A program made the position numbers and the translations under genes. Source: Nemania diffusa (taxonomy: Eukaryota > Ascomycota > Sordariomycetes > Xylariales > Xylariaceae). From it: a stretch of 64,000 bases of DNA. Location of the stretch: contig JBBPUQ010000007.1 of NCBI GenBank assembly GCA_038501195.1, positions 4,069,501-4,133,500 of the forward strand, in the 5' to 3' direction. Under the pieces are notes generated by a model. It was given only the letters and a program-made list of their open reading frames with translations. It was not told where the DNA came from and did no database searches. Positions 28,419 to 40,248 of this stretch are shown here, in pieces (within the stretch, counting starts at the first letter, position 1; every line of letters begins with the position of its first letter).

Positions 28419-31400
28419 TGGGGCAACTTTCTGCTTACTCGACCTCGATGGGCTTTTCACCAACGGCCATGGAGAAGTGTCAGGTTGCTTTTGGCGTAAT
28501 GAATAAAGGCTGTATTTTAAATGAAAGGTTATAAGAGGGTTTACCGTTTATATTAACGCCTGGATAGCGGCGTGTAATACATTCATGATTTTTGCTGGTC
28601 ACACCTGTGTAGTTTGATCTAGTTTGTTGCTGCTGTTATATGTTACTATAGCTTGTCTTACATCATGAAAAGAGGTTAAACCCTTTATTTATTCACTCAA
28701 TAGGCTGGCACAGATTGATTGGTCAAACGCATGTATTGGGGGAGCATGAGCCTACTCGAGGCCTAGAAGCCAACCGAAGTGCGCTTTCGTCGATACGTCG
28801 TTGTATACAGTTGTAGCCAACCACTCCGCGAGGCGACTAGGACTCGAATAGCACCCAGACTAAAAAGCAAAAAATCAAAAAATCAAAGCCCTGTACGACC
28901 CCCCCTTCCTTCCTTCCAGCCCTATAGGCCCCCCCTTCCTTTTATCGGCCTAATTACAGTGTCGCTGTCGTAGCCGGCCACGTAATTAGGTCTTCAGGGA
29001 CGGCGGGCGGGTTAAAAAACCTCCGACCACCATGAAAAACCACCCCCTTCGTGGGAGGTGGAAAAATGTGGTGACGAGGGAAAAACCCTCACGCGGTACA
29101 GGGCGCGACAGGCCCCCTTTATAGGGGTCGTCGGAGGTCCGTGCGCGTGGGCTAGCCTATTGGAGAATAAAAGCGTGAAAGACTAGGAAGATCTCTAGGT
29201 TAGGTATAATACAAGAGGCAATATTCAGAATAGATATGTTAAGTTATGGTAGCATCCCTCGATACATGGGCAAGACATATAGTACGTACAATATAGCTGG
29301 CTGGGTGCTAGTACATTGGTGGATCCTGGTCTCTAGATAGGTAGGTACCCAGATCTTAAAAAGCTTATTTTACATATTTTAATTTACTTTTCCCATTACT
29401 TAGGTAACAAAACCTAGGTTTATACTTGTTGTATTCCTTTTTGTAATGCATGTAATAAATAACCAGAATTCAACCAGGTGGCCTAGCTAGCACTCTCGTT
29501 CCAGCGTGTCCTAAAAACGGGATCCCGCATTTGTTCGCCCTACGATAATGCCAAGCCGATATAATGGCCCCAAGCATGTAGGTCCGCTACGACGTAGGTA
29601 CCTACCTATTCCTCGACTAGTCTAGGTAAGGTATGCGTAGAGTATCTTAGAACTACATACCGTAGTCACTAGCTGGACCACCTAGACCACTTCAGCTACT
29701 GCATGTCTCCCCGTGGGGTTGCACCGCAATGGCGTCTTCCCCGTCTGGGTACTTCCGCCGCGCGCGCTTCGCGCATTTCGTCCCTGGCCGCGGTGGCAAA
29801 CCCCCGATCCTGCCTCTCCATCCATTGTCGCTGCTGCGCATCGCGGCGCCGAGGACCGCCATCCCCGCCGTCTCGTGCGACATGCCATCTAGATAGATAG
29901 GCTCTCCGCGGACTCGCCTGGGAGGAAGGCCGAAATGGCGCGCGCGGACATCGAGCGATGGCTATGGAGGATCAGTCGTCTTGTTGGTGGGGGGGAGGCG
30001 GGTGGTGCGGTCGGCGGTGCGCGCGCAACGACGCTGTTGGCGCGCTTGGTCCGACGGGCAAGCCCGGAGCATCTACTTACTTGCATGTCGATCAACATGG
30101 GTGGTGTGATATGGACCGACATGCTTTTTCACGCGCGTCCGTGTATATCCGATACTAAACCTTTTCCCAGAAAGCCCGCGCGCTTCATTTCTTCATAATA
30201 GGCTTCTTTCTGCCAATGCATAGCTCTATTGGTGTCGGTCCTAAGTAGGGTTAACTGAGGTGCTGTTAGTCGTCGATGCTAGTCTAGCTTGGCATTCATT
30301 CCGCCACTCTCCCGGAGCATCACTTTGTCGCCGACCTCTGTTTCATTATGTCTCATAAAAGCACTAATTACTAAGGCCGCATGGACTAGTTGTGAAGATC
30401 TAGAAGCAATGCATGTCGAAGCCTGCCTACCTGTCTGCAACATCAAGGTCTTTCAACGACAGCGGCAGTTTCCAAATTAACCAGTGCCGATCGAGCCTTT
30501 TCTACGTAGGAGCAGATATATCATCACCTAAGATGCTCTAGTTACCGCGACCTCGAGTGGCGTGCTATCCTAGGATCTTACTAGCTCAACCAATTCTAGG
30601 CGACTATCATAGTGCATACGGCGTCTAACTGCCGACGATTCGATACCATTCATTCTGGGTTCACGTTCGACTCCTTTTCAAGCACCAAGACTCTTACTCA
30701 GCTCCCAGCCTATGCATCCGAATGCTGCAAGTATATGCGCTCATGTGGGAAATACTCAGTAACGTCTGGTAAGCAGCACGCATATTACGGCGTAGCGAGA
30801 TTCGGTCATCCAATTGGATACTAAAGAGGGAAAAGACTTTGCTCTGGCGATGAGGAGATTCGGGATAGTTGCCGGATGCATGATAACCCTTCTAAAATGC
30901 CACGCCAAGTCTCGCACAAGCAGCTATCGTCAGTGATGGCCAGTTGCGATACTCGATTGCCATTCCGAGCATTGATTCGGTAGCACAGATTCATTCTAAC
31001 AGGCACCACGGCGCTAGCTTCGGCGGCTATTAGGGAAGGATATGCGTATCGAGGGCGTCTAAGACGTTGCCAGCTATAATCTGTCTACTGCTGCATCAGT
31101 GTACTACCCGACGAGCTCCCCGAGGCGATAATTGTATATGTTTCAGGGCGGCGCCAACACCTTGTGACGTGTCCAGGCTGGGGATAGCGAATGTCTTATA
31201 CCTACGGGACTAGCTCGCGGCGGAAACTAATCTGGCTGGTCTTAGCACAGGCTAAGGAGGCCTATCGTTGAGTGGCTCAGAGGCCTTTTTAAACGGGCTA
31301 CTTGTTTATTCTTTGGAGGTTGTAGCGCGGACTTTAGAGACAACTATGCGCTTCATCTTACTTTAGCGCTGGTACCTCGCATCACAGTCAGTCAACACAA

Positions 31401-33905
31401 ACTCGGGCCATGCTACGTCTATCTACTGGGATCCCATTTACTAACCTGCCTAACGCCACCGCCCCTTCATATAACAGGGAAGAAACGTCACTGACAAAAG
31501 CTCCGGGTACTCGACACGATTGTGTGTACTAGTTGCCAATTAGATGTAAACGGGTCGACCTGGGCTAACTGTTGCTTCCTCAACCCCTTTTCCACAGCGT
31601 TGATCTCGCTTCTGGAAAAATTGCCTCAGGGACGTGAAGTCCCCCTCGTGAGCCCCCAAGGTAGGCGTCCGTTATTCCGGATCGCGTTATCTCTAGAAGT
31701 CTCGTGTCATCGAACCATTATCACCGACAGCGGCAACAATCGCAGGTACTAGTGCAAGCACGGAAGGGCTTATAACTGCGGCCACACCCGTGAGTCAGCC
31801 AGTCACTAATAGTTAGGAAGTCTCTGTCGGTGGTGGCTTTTGTGCTTCAGTAATCGCCGATGTGACGACCCCGCTTGCTCGATTTTGTCATGGAATCCTG
31901 TCACGAAGGAAGACTTTAAGAAAATTCTCTTAGATAGCTGAGCGTAGTGAATTTAATTTTACCTCAGGGCGCCGTGTTAAATAATGCGCTAGGAATAGAC
32001 TACACTAGTGATGATTCTGAAATGTAGCTTGAGTCTAGTCTTATTGTACTGCTGCCCGGAATGAGTTCTATATTCTAGCTAATGTTGACTAATAATGAAT
32101 GAGCATGTAACGTGTTTATTAGTATATTGTTATTTATTGCATATTGCTCTGCTTGAAATTCGGAGCGCGAATAGTCATTTGTCCTGTCGTCCTCAACGCC
32201 GAACGGCTTCTATGTGACCTTGACTCCGCCGTCCCCTGCTAGAGTCCTAATCAAGTTAATAATGTCTTTCCGCCGTTGATATGCCCTGACTTACCGATCC
32301 TATATATATGGATATAGAATCATTTTTTAAAGAAATATGTTCCACTCGTCATCTGTAGACACCGTTACCGTATCGGACGAGTGGCAACATTAGGTAGAGC
32401 GTGTTGAATAATACCGTAACAACAAAATGTGAACAACGTCAATATGAGTGAGCTATTTAAATATATTTATTGCCTCGTAGATCTTTTCCTTAGTGGCAGC
32501 TATTTAGTAATAAGAAGCATTCTGCCGGGTTTCCTTAATCAAGCTATCCCCTAAGTATATATAGGTATAGAATACACCTATATCCACCTACAAAGGTAAA
32601 TGAGTTGCCTCTATCGACTTTCACATTATGAGCTGTGATACGTGATTCTGACATAGTAAGATCGCAATGATGTAAAAATCATTGAAGAAAATCCACGTCG
32701 AATAGGGGTATGATTAATGGCACCCTTTCCCTATGTTTCTTCCGGTCTAGGTCAGTTGATATATTTAAATCTTGGATAAAAAGAAATAATCATCTAGCAT
32801 TTCCAGTGGTTCAATGCTCTCACTGAAAAAAATATTAGAACTACCAGGTGCCGAGTAGACACGGCAATACCAAAGAGCTGGTAGGATATTTATCATCTTG
32901 GGCAAAGCAGGAAACCATCGAGTAAGGTTGAACTAGTTTTCAATTTGCTTATATATACAGCTGTCAATAAATATAACATTATCTTTACTGTATATAACGG
33001 TAGTATTTGTCCCTATGTAAAAGACGATAATACTTGCACGTCTATTCAACGGCATTGGTCATGTTGACAGGGGGCGGTTCATAACACTACTTCCTCTCTG
33101 AGTGTGCCTAGCCTCGATTGTCTTCAATTGTTTTAAGCAACTTATCGCGCTGCTCTATTACTACCCGGACCTTTTGAGTGCAATATAGTTATAGGTTGGC
33201 TGGGGTCGCTTGTAATAATACACATTGGTCCGTTTCAGCGGCACTAGAAGCCTCGAAAGACCGCGTCGGCAAAAGAATTATTGTCCTTGGTCCAGAAGTA
33301 TCCTAGCATGATTATTGACGATAATAGAGGCGAAATTTTGCTAAAAGCCGATAGCGCAAGTGCAACCAAGTATTAATACTGGGGTATGGTGATTGCCGGG
33401 TTTTGGGAGGAACCGACACTATCGAGTTACAAAAATAAGTTCAACAATGATCAGTCAATGAACAAACCATCGACGTCGTGGTTTCCCATACGACCATGAG
33501 AATCGTCCGTATTCCTATTTCGGACTGTCAGGTCTCCCAATTCCTATTGCGTTCACTCTGGATGAATATATGCCAAGCAGGACCGGCAGTTTCCCCAGAT
33601 CTTCGTGGTCCAGTCACGGAGCTTACCCTCTCCTTGGCAATGCTTAACAAGTAGACGAAATCATAACACAAAGTCACCCGGCCATAATCAAACCGCCGCT
33701 TCAGCAAGTCGGAGGTCTAAGATTGTCGAGCTTGCACTTTTACCAACACTTAACATTGGCGCGGGTGTGTTGAGATTGCACACGGCCTGGATTGGGGTTT
33801 CTTAGTTCTTGGCTGCAACAATTCAAGCGAGCTGACCTCGGTAGAGTTGCAGATCATGGGAGAAATTAAATAATACCTAAGAAAAGACTCAGAGCTTGGC
33901 CAAAG
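28419..33905. other. 5.5 kb without a supportable gene
   Basis: Normal to slightly AT-rich composition with stop codons in all frames; the longest frames are under 90 codons and have no recognisable motif. It contains a hairpin-rich element near 28.9-29.15 kb and TACCTA words near 29,340 and 29,600. It may contain old, unrecognisable repeats or non-coding transcripts. Confidence 0.55.
28949..29138. repeat. Hairpin-rich element with nested inverted repeats
   Basis: Nested complementary segments: CCTAATTAC (28,949-28,957) with GTAATTAGG (28,982-28,990); ACCTCCGAC (29,019-29,027) with GTCGGAGGT (29,130-29,138). Inside the second pair are two small hairpins: CCACC/GGTGG (29,040-29,061) and GAGGG-AAAAA-CCCTC (29,076-29,090). 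This could be a structured RNA, a miniature transposable element or a relic. Target-site duplications were not evident. Confidence 0.6.
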
Positions 33906-33909
33906 TAAC

Positions 33910-33915
33910 TATAAA
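33910..33915 (+). promoter_or_regulatory. TATA box of the AA9 gene
   Basis: TATAAA about 100 bases upstream of the AA9 start codon, followed by a pyrimidine-rich leader. Spacing fits a fungal core promoter. Confidence 0.5.
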
Positions 33916-34010
33916 GACAGCTTATATCCTCTACTTGATTCGAACTGCAGACCTGGCCTTCGAACTGTACCCTCACTCCATTTTCTCCCGGTTACGTTTC
34001 CTCGCCCAAA

Positions 34011-35108
34011 ATGGTTAAGTCTTTCACCTTTGCGGCCGCAGTAGCCCTGCTATCTGCTCCCCTGGCAAGCTCCCACTACATTCTGAACATCCGTAAGCCT
34101 CACTCATCCTGGCTTGTCTACGCTGAAGTTAGCTATACTAACCCTTCCTATAGTCATGCACAATGGCAAGCAAGTCGGAGGGGAATACAGCTACGTCCGA
34201 AAGAACTCCAACACCTACATGCCTTCGTTCATGGAGATCATCGACTCGTCAGTCTCCCTCCAACACACTCATATCGTCCCAACACCCGTAACTAATTTTG
34301 AGATAGGACTGATCTCCGATGCAACAAGGGCGCTACGAAGCCCGCGACGAACACGTACTTGGACGTGAAGGCTGGCGACAAGATTGGCCTCAAGCTGTTC
34401 AACAATGAATTCATCGAGCACCCCGGCCCGGGCTTCTTCTACATGTCCAAGGCGCCCGGCAACGTAAGCGACTACGACGGGTCCGGAGACTGGTTTAAAG
34501 TGTGAGTAGCACCGTCGATCAAGTCAGGGGCTTGACGCCCCATCGTAATGGACATAGGCTGAAGAGCTTGTTTTGTGTAGGTGGGAGTCCGGCCCGACGG
34601 GAAGCCCTACTACCACTGGCGGTTGGCCGACCTACGGCAAGTATACCATGGAGTTCACGCTGCCGACGACGCTAGAGGATGGCGAGTACCTGCTCCGCGG
34701 AGAGCACATTGGTATTCATGAGAACCGTAAGTTTTCCACACGTATCGCTTGCTGATACAGCTTTACTGACTCAAACCGCAGATGTCGGAAAGCCACAGGT
34801 AAGATGATTCCTCGCAAGACTTCTCAATTTAGCAGATTGACTACGAGCAGATACTAATGCCTTCTGGTAACAGCTATGTAAGCTACAGCCTGATTCCCTA
34901 CTAAGAAAGGACCATATACTGACCGACATATGAAATAGACATGGAGTGTGCTCAAATCCGCATCACTGGGGGCACTGGCACGGCCAAGCCGTCCCCAGTT
35001 GCCAAGATCCCCGGCATCTACTCAAAGACCGACCCTGGTCTGACATTCAACTTCTGGGGTGGCCAGGGCGCCTACGTTATGCCTGGGCCTGCCGTTGCGA
35101 AGCTCTAG
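34011..35108 (+). CDS. AA9 lytic polysaccharide monooxygenase (secreted)
   Basis: Seven exons in phase: 34011-34092, 34154-34247, 34307-34501, 34581-34726, 34782-34798, 34874-34877 and 34939-35108, giving 235 residues. Residues 1-21 are a signal peptide, and cleavage after Ser21 leaves His22 as the first mature residue, as required for the copper histidine brace. The second copper His is His97 in EHPGPGFFYMSKAPG. The axial Tyr180 and nearby Gln178 lie in PQLYMECAQ, and the SGDWFKVWESGP and GEYLLRGEHIGIHE motifs are typical of AA9. There is no cellulose-binding module or long linker. The enzyme should act outside the cell, cleaving cellulose or other beta-glucans oxidatively. Two very short exons (17 and 4 nt) are needed to join HENH to YMEC; these are the least certain part. 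It is convergent with the Clr5/ankyrin gene, 203 bases apart. Confidence 0.88.
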
Positions 35109-35311
35109 ATAAAAAGCTTCTATCCTCCTGAGGGTTGCGCTAGGACTGTTCTAGGGGTGTGGTTTGCAAGGGCTATTCTAGGAGACGTGTCAAGTGATAT
35201 CGGCGTGTAGGTGAGGGTATTTCCATACCCTCATAGTCATAAGCAAGATAGAAAGAGAAAGAGATAAGACATGTTAATTGTTGTCATCTATTCCGATGAA
35301 ATATGGTCCGG

Positions 35312-38300
35312 TCATGTAACAGGTTGGAGTATTTGCCCAAACTCTTGAGTGCTACGATCCTGGCCACGGCCAGGTGGTGGCCAGTCAACGTAGAGAGGAG
35401 AGATCTCTGGCATATCGGTGGCGGTGACGGGGAGCTTTGCCAGGTGCGCGACCAGCTCTCTACATGCAATATGGCCGTTTTCCCGAGCAAGCCTCAGGGC
35501 CTTGAGCATGTTTTTCTCGCGGAATCCATTGTCTTTATAGGGGTCGCAGTAGGTCTCCTCTTTCGCTTTCCACAGGAGCAAGATCATTTCAACCCGGCCA
35601 TTCTCAGCGGCGCCCTCGATCGGCCAGCGACCGCCAATCTTTGGGGGCGGCATGTACAAATCAGCGCCCCGCTGCATAAGCTCAACTGCAACCTCGCAGT
35701 TTCCCCCAATGGCCGCAAACTGTAGCGCTGTTCCCCCCAGAGCGATGTATGGATTGGCGCTCACGTCGGCTCCGTACTCAAGAAGCAGTCGAACCATTTC
35801 AAGGTTCCCCCTCGCAGCTGCCTCTTGAAGCGGAGTCCGTCGAACGAGATGGCGAAGCTCCGGGTTTACTTGTGCACCCCTCCCAATCAAGAGGTGAACC
35901 AGCTTTTGACTTCCAGTGCCGATGGCTTCAAGCAAAGCAGTACGATTAATGGGGGGTGTGTACCTGCGACTGTGAAACCAGACGATACTATCGGGGTCAC
36001 AGCCATGCTTAAGAAGTAACTCAACTGTATCACAGCTAAATTTCTCGTTGAACTCGCCCTGCCGTATCGCCACTCCTAGAGGTGTCAGACCTAGGGGTAC
36101 CAGATGTTTCTCCTCCTCCGCCTGTGACATCGTCCTCTGCGTACGAGTACGACGCGGCCTACTAGTGTCGAATATGTCCACTAGTCCGGATTCAATTAGA
36201 TGAGACACCAGACCAGCCTTACTAGGTCCGTCCCGAATGGCGTCTTTCAGCGTATTAGTTCTGAGGCCCTTAGTTACCATAGGTCGTCGACACTTCATCT
36301 TCTCGACCAAAAGTGGGAATATAGTCGGGCTCCATCGGATCGCGCATGCCAAAACTACCTCGTTTGCGGCATTGGCCCCTCTTTCTATCAGCTCTTGCGC
36401 TATGCTGTAATTATTGTGAGATACAGCAGTCGCAAGGCACGTTGTTAAAAAGTCTTCAGTTGCGACCTTCGACCCCAGCATGAAATCACGCACCTTCTTG
36501 TCTAGAAGGGCTGGTAGAAGTAACCGAGGTATGTGTATATAGTCCTTGCGATCGGACTTCCATTCGAAATCGAAATCTTTGATCGTCAGTTCATCCATCG
36601 TGTGATGCCGAAAAGGGCAGGCAGAGGATGCTAGGTAGTCCTCTACTATACTTAGATCTCCCAGATATAACAATCCTAAAAAGGTTGCCATACCGGCCGT
36701 AGCCCTATCTTCCTGTTGGTAAAGGGACGTGTCTCCAATATGCAGTAAATCCTGCACAAGTTGTTTGTTGCCTTTTTGGATCGCGAAGTCGGTAATTGAT
36801 TCTCCCGTCGAAGTCATGTTATGATAAAAAGAAGCGCCTCGTCCCAAAAGTTCTCGTACTGGATCCTCACGGTCCTGCTCTATAGCATGAAGGAAGGCAG
36901 TCCCTAGGCTGTCGTATTCTAGATCAAGTGTCGAATCTAATAGACGGACAAGAAGCTCGGCATCTCCAATATCAACTGTCGCTGCGAGCGCCTCTCCAAG
37001 CCCATCTAAAGACTTGAAACCTTTTGTATTTGCAAAATACTCAATGAATTCGGCATTTCTAGCTCGTATCGCTTCTGCGACAGGGGTGCTCTTCACTCGG
37101 TCCATTCCCTGTTCTACCTGCACGGGAGGAGGATTGATGTTAGGCCGCTTTGACATTACAAAATCAATGATATCAGATTGATTGCCCGTGATAGCGGCAC
37201 ACAAGAGCTGCACGTCGCGCTCATCGGAGGAATGACTATAATAGGGGGATAAGGCTTGAAATGTCTTTACATGGCCTTTCTTAGCCACAGCTACTAACGC
37301 CTCGTGAATGGTGTCTTGCGAACGTAGTATGCATCGGCTTTCGTGTTGCTCTGCACAGTCAGATACAAGTGAGCCCACTAGGTTGGCTGCCACGAGATCT
37401 TCGCCGGGTGCAATCACGCTAGTCCAAAATTCCGGCGTGAAGTACATTCCATGACGAGAGGGCTTGATGTGGAGAATAATTTCAGACGCGACTATCTCGT
37501 CTAATTCCGGAAATTTTGTATCGTCTGCAATACTGGGGAAATTTTCAGCTCCCTTCTCGAACAATTTGCGAAGTATTTCGAGGCTAGGTCGGTATTTCCT
37601 ATAACGCCCATCCGAGTCACGTGCTGTTAGAGATGACAGCAAAGCACCTCTCCCGGGGTAATAGCGCTCATTACCTGAACGGTACGTTTTGTTCGGGTCG
37701 GCTTCGTGAGAAAGAAGCAGTTCCATCAACACTTCTTCCCCTGCATTTGCTGCCCTTTCTAATGGGGTCCATGCGATCCCCTCCTCATCAAAGATGATAC
37801 TGTCGTTAGCATGGAAGAAGCCTTTATCAAACAGTTGAGCGATGATGTTTCGCTTATCCTTTAGCATTAAGGCCTCGAAGAAGGCCGAGACGATTGCTGT
37901 TGTAAGGAACGGTAGGTCCTTGCAGCAGCGCAGTAATAATGAGTTCACAGCGCCACTGTGACCAATAACACCGTCCAGAGCCTGCTCAGGAATTTCTTCT
38001 GGGCGACACATGCCATTTGTAATGATGGAAAATAAGAATTCGGTAAATTTGGACCTGCAGACATCGCCAGGTGCCATAAGTTGTTGGAATAGAGAGTCTT
38101 CGTCGCTGGTAAGATCTTCTACACTGATGAGGGCGTGCTCAGCCTGTTTTACTCTCCTAGTTAGGGTGACACCATTCAGCCCACTTGCCAACATGGCGGC
38201 GCGGATGACTCTCGATGGAAGTATCTGTAGCCAGGTTGAAGGGTGGCTATACTGGTATACCGTCGGTCTTCCAGCGTATTCAAATAATCTACCGCTAGAT

Positions 38301-38997
38301 ATACCATTCAACGAAGAATGGATACCACAGACAACCGAGGTCATCCTAGTCCCCATGGCAGGTGCAGGGCTAAGGGCGGATAGTTGAGCAGCGTGCAGCT
38401 CTCCAAGGACATCGGCTCTCGGGGAATAAGGAGTCCCTGCTGTAGATGTAGTGACCGTGCCCGATGGTTCAACCCATCGCCCGTCTGGGTGCTGAATCTC
38501 AATACGCACTTGAGGTGGGAGAGGTGAAGACCTAGAGGAACCAATTGCAGGCAGGTTTCCCATAGTCCGACACTTTTTCTTATAATGGCGTCGAGCGCGG
38601 TAGATGCTGCTGTCATGGATAACACGACCGCTTATTTTGACCCGACTCTTTGTAGCCTGGGGCAAGCTGTCAAGTACTCCAAAGATTGGCTCCCACTCTT
38701 CATATGGAAGATTCTTGCGGGCTCTCCACTTCTTCAATTTAGCTTCATACTGAGACGCACTACACGTAGTCATTAGCGATAGGGACGTTATATACGGGTA
38801 TGGAGCCTTCACCTTGCAGTAAACCCATACATCGCCTTCATTGACTTGACGAGCTTATCAAGGGTCTGACCTTTGGTCTGATTTTTGCCCCCTTCAGTGC
38901 GTTGGGTTTGATCTTGACTTGCGCCCAGATAGAGAGAGAGAATGACTTCTTTATGAAGATCCCATTCGCCCTCGTCAATCCTTAGTAACTCTGCCAT
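35312..38997 (-). CDS. Clr5-domain / ankyrin-repeat protein
   Basis: Two exons, 38997-38813 and 38759-35312, giving 1,210 residues. The 53-nt intron (GTGAAG donor, CTAATGAC branch point, TAG acceptor) lies inside the N-terminal Clr5 domain and joins MKAMYGFTA to SQYEAKLKKWRARKNLP. The middle is a long helical region with scattered degenerate ankyrin-like units (for example TPLERAANAGEEVLMELLLS). The C-terminal 250 residues hold clear ankyrin repeats (TPLQEAAARGNLEMVRLLLE, TALQFAAIGGNCEVAVELMQ). Clr5 is a fungal N-terminal domain often paired with ankyrin or TPR repeats; its role is poorly known, with DNA- or protein-binding suggested. The ankyrin repeats indicate protein binding. Such genes form large, variable families in filamentous fungi. 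The downstream ATG of the first exon was chosen because it sits directly before the domain. Confidence 0.9.
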
Positions 38998-39184
38998 TGA
39001 AATCTGCGGGCGATGGATAATGTAGAGAAGGAGCAAAGGAAGACTTGGATGCGCTCAGGCTTCGGCAAAGCTCACAATAATACGAGTGATGTTCAGAGGT
39101 ACATGGCAGCATAGTTGCAGGAAATGCACCTGTTTTAAATTCACGCCGCAATGGTGCGCGTTATGTCAGAACGAGGCTCTGAAG

Positions 39185-39680
39185 GCGCCTGGATGCCTTT
39201 AATCGCAGATTTTGTCAAAATACGGTCGCCTCCAGACCAGATTTTGTCTTGTCCATGCATAATCCTATTCGTCAGGTTCTAGCTAGATTATGCATCAGGT
39301 GCCTCGGCAAGATTTTGTCAAAATAGCAGCGCCACCGAGCCGGGTTTGTACATGCAGAATCCTACAGCTCCCCATTCGTTAAGCTTACAGTAGATGATGT
39401 TGCATTAGGCGCCTCAGGCAGATTTTATCACTCGTGTCCATTTGATAACGCATGCACTATTTTTGTTATCTTGATTTAATCGTAGTCTATAACGAATTCG
39501 GCAATTAACTGTCTATCCTACTAACTTTTTATCTATTATTATTTTTTGATACATCTAGGCGGCACAGTGCTAGGATATACATATAGATACTATTGGTGTG
39601 TGACAAAATCATAGCGACAAGCTCACATGTCCCAATTTTCGTGCGAAACTTAGCACAGATTTTGTCAAAGATTTTGTCCT
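39185..39680. repeat. Degenerate ~105-bp tandem repeat with GATTTTGTC core
   Basis: GATTTTGTC occurs at 39,208, 39,240, 39,311, 39,658 and 39,670, with its reverse complement at 39,602 and a variant at 39,421. The copies at 39,208 and 39,311 share longer context: a GCGCCT or GTGCCT word before them and ATGCA-AATCCTA about 45-55 bases after. This indicates a diverged tandem duplication of about 105 bases. The pair of opposite orientation at 39,602 and 39,658 resembles terminal inverted repeats of a small element. Confidence 0.65.
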
Positions 39681-39960
39681 CGAGAAAAATAAGAGAAACA
39701 CAGCAACAGAAATAGAACTACAAGGCTGGGCACAGGTTTTGGCCTCAAAGAAAGGGTTATGGCGCATCTACTAGATATGTGTCATATTAAATGTCTGATC
39801 TTGAATATAAAAGAGAGAATAGACGCCGTCACCATATATGGATTTCATGAGAGGCTCTACCATAGCAACCACATCTTCTAGCATTACCTAAGTACTATCA
39901 TCAAACTTCAATTTACCTCAAGTCGCGAGGGTTAGACTCTACGCCAAATTATACGTGGCT

Positions 39961-40248
39961 ATGTCTTCTCCATCCTATCAACGCAGTGTACAATCCTCCG
40001 GGGAGAGTAGCAATACGTAAGAGAGTTTTGTGTATTTATTCTCGTCGTTCACACTAACTTTACAAAGGGGGGAGAACGGACAGCCATCGTATATGCTACA
40101 GCAATATATCAGTGCTGACGCAACTACCGCCGAGCGAATCTCTGGGGCAGTGAAAGGAAGTCAGAGTTCAGCTAAGAAACGTGCTTATTATGTGTCGAGG
40201 GCTCAGAAGGAGATTGAGAAATTTGACCAGGCCTGGGCTGGAAAATGA
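39961..40248 (+). CDS. Small uncharacterised protein (two exons)
   Basis: Exons 39961-40016 and 40068-40248, intron GTAAGA..CTAAC..AAAG, giving 78 residues. The protein begins MSSPSYQRSVQSSGESSN and ends in a helical, charged segment (AKKRAYYVSRAQKEIEKF). It is polar, with no signal peptide and no membrane segment. The frame, branch point and phase agree, and the composition is protein-like, but I recognise no family. It might be a small stress- or development-related protein; that is a guess. Confidence 0.55.

Noticed and set aside
29682..30198. Several 60-90 codon frames near 29.7-30.2 kb
   Set aside because: Overlapping frames on both strands, Arg/Pro/Ser-rich from local GC content; no conserved motif or splice partner.
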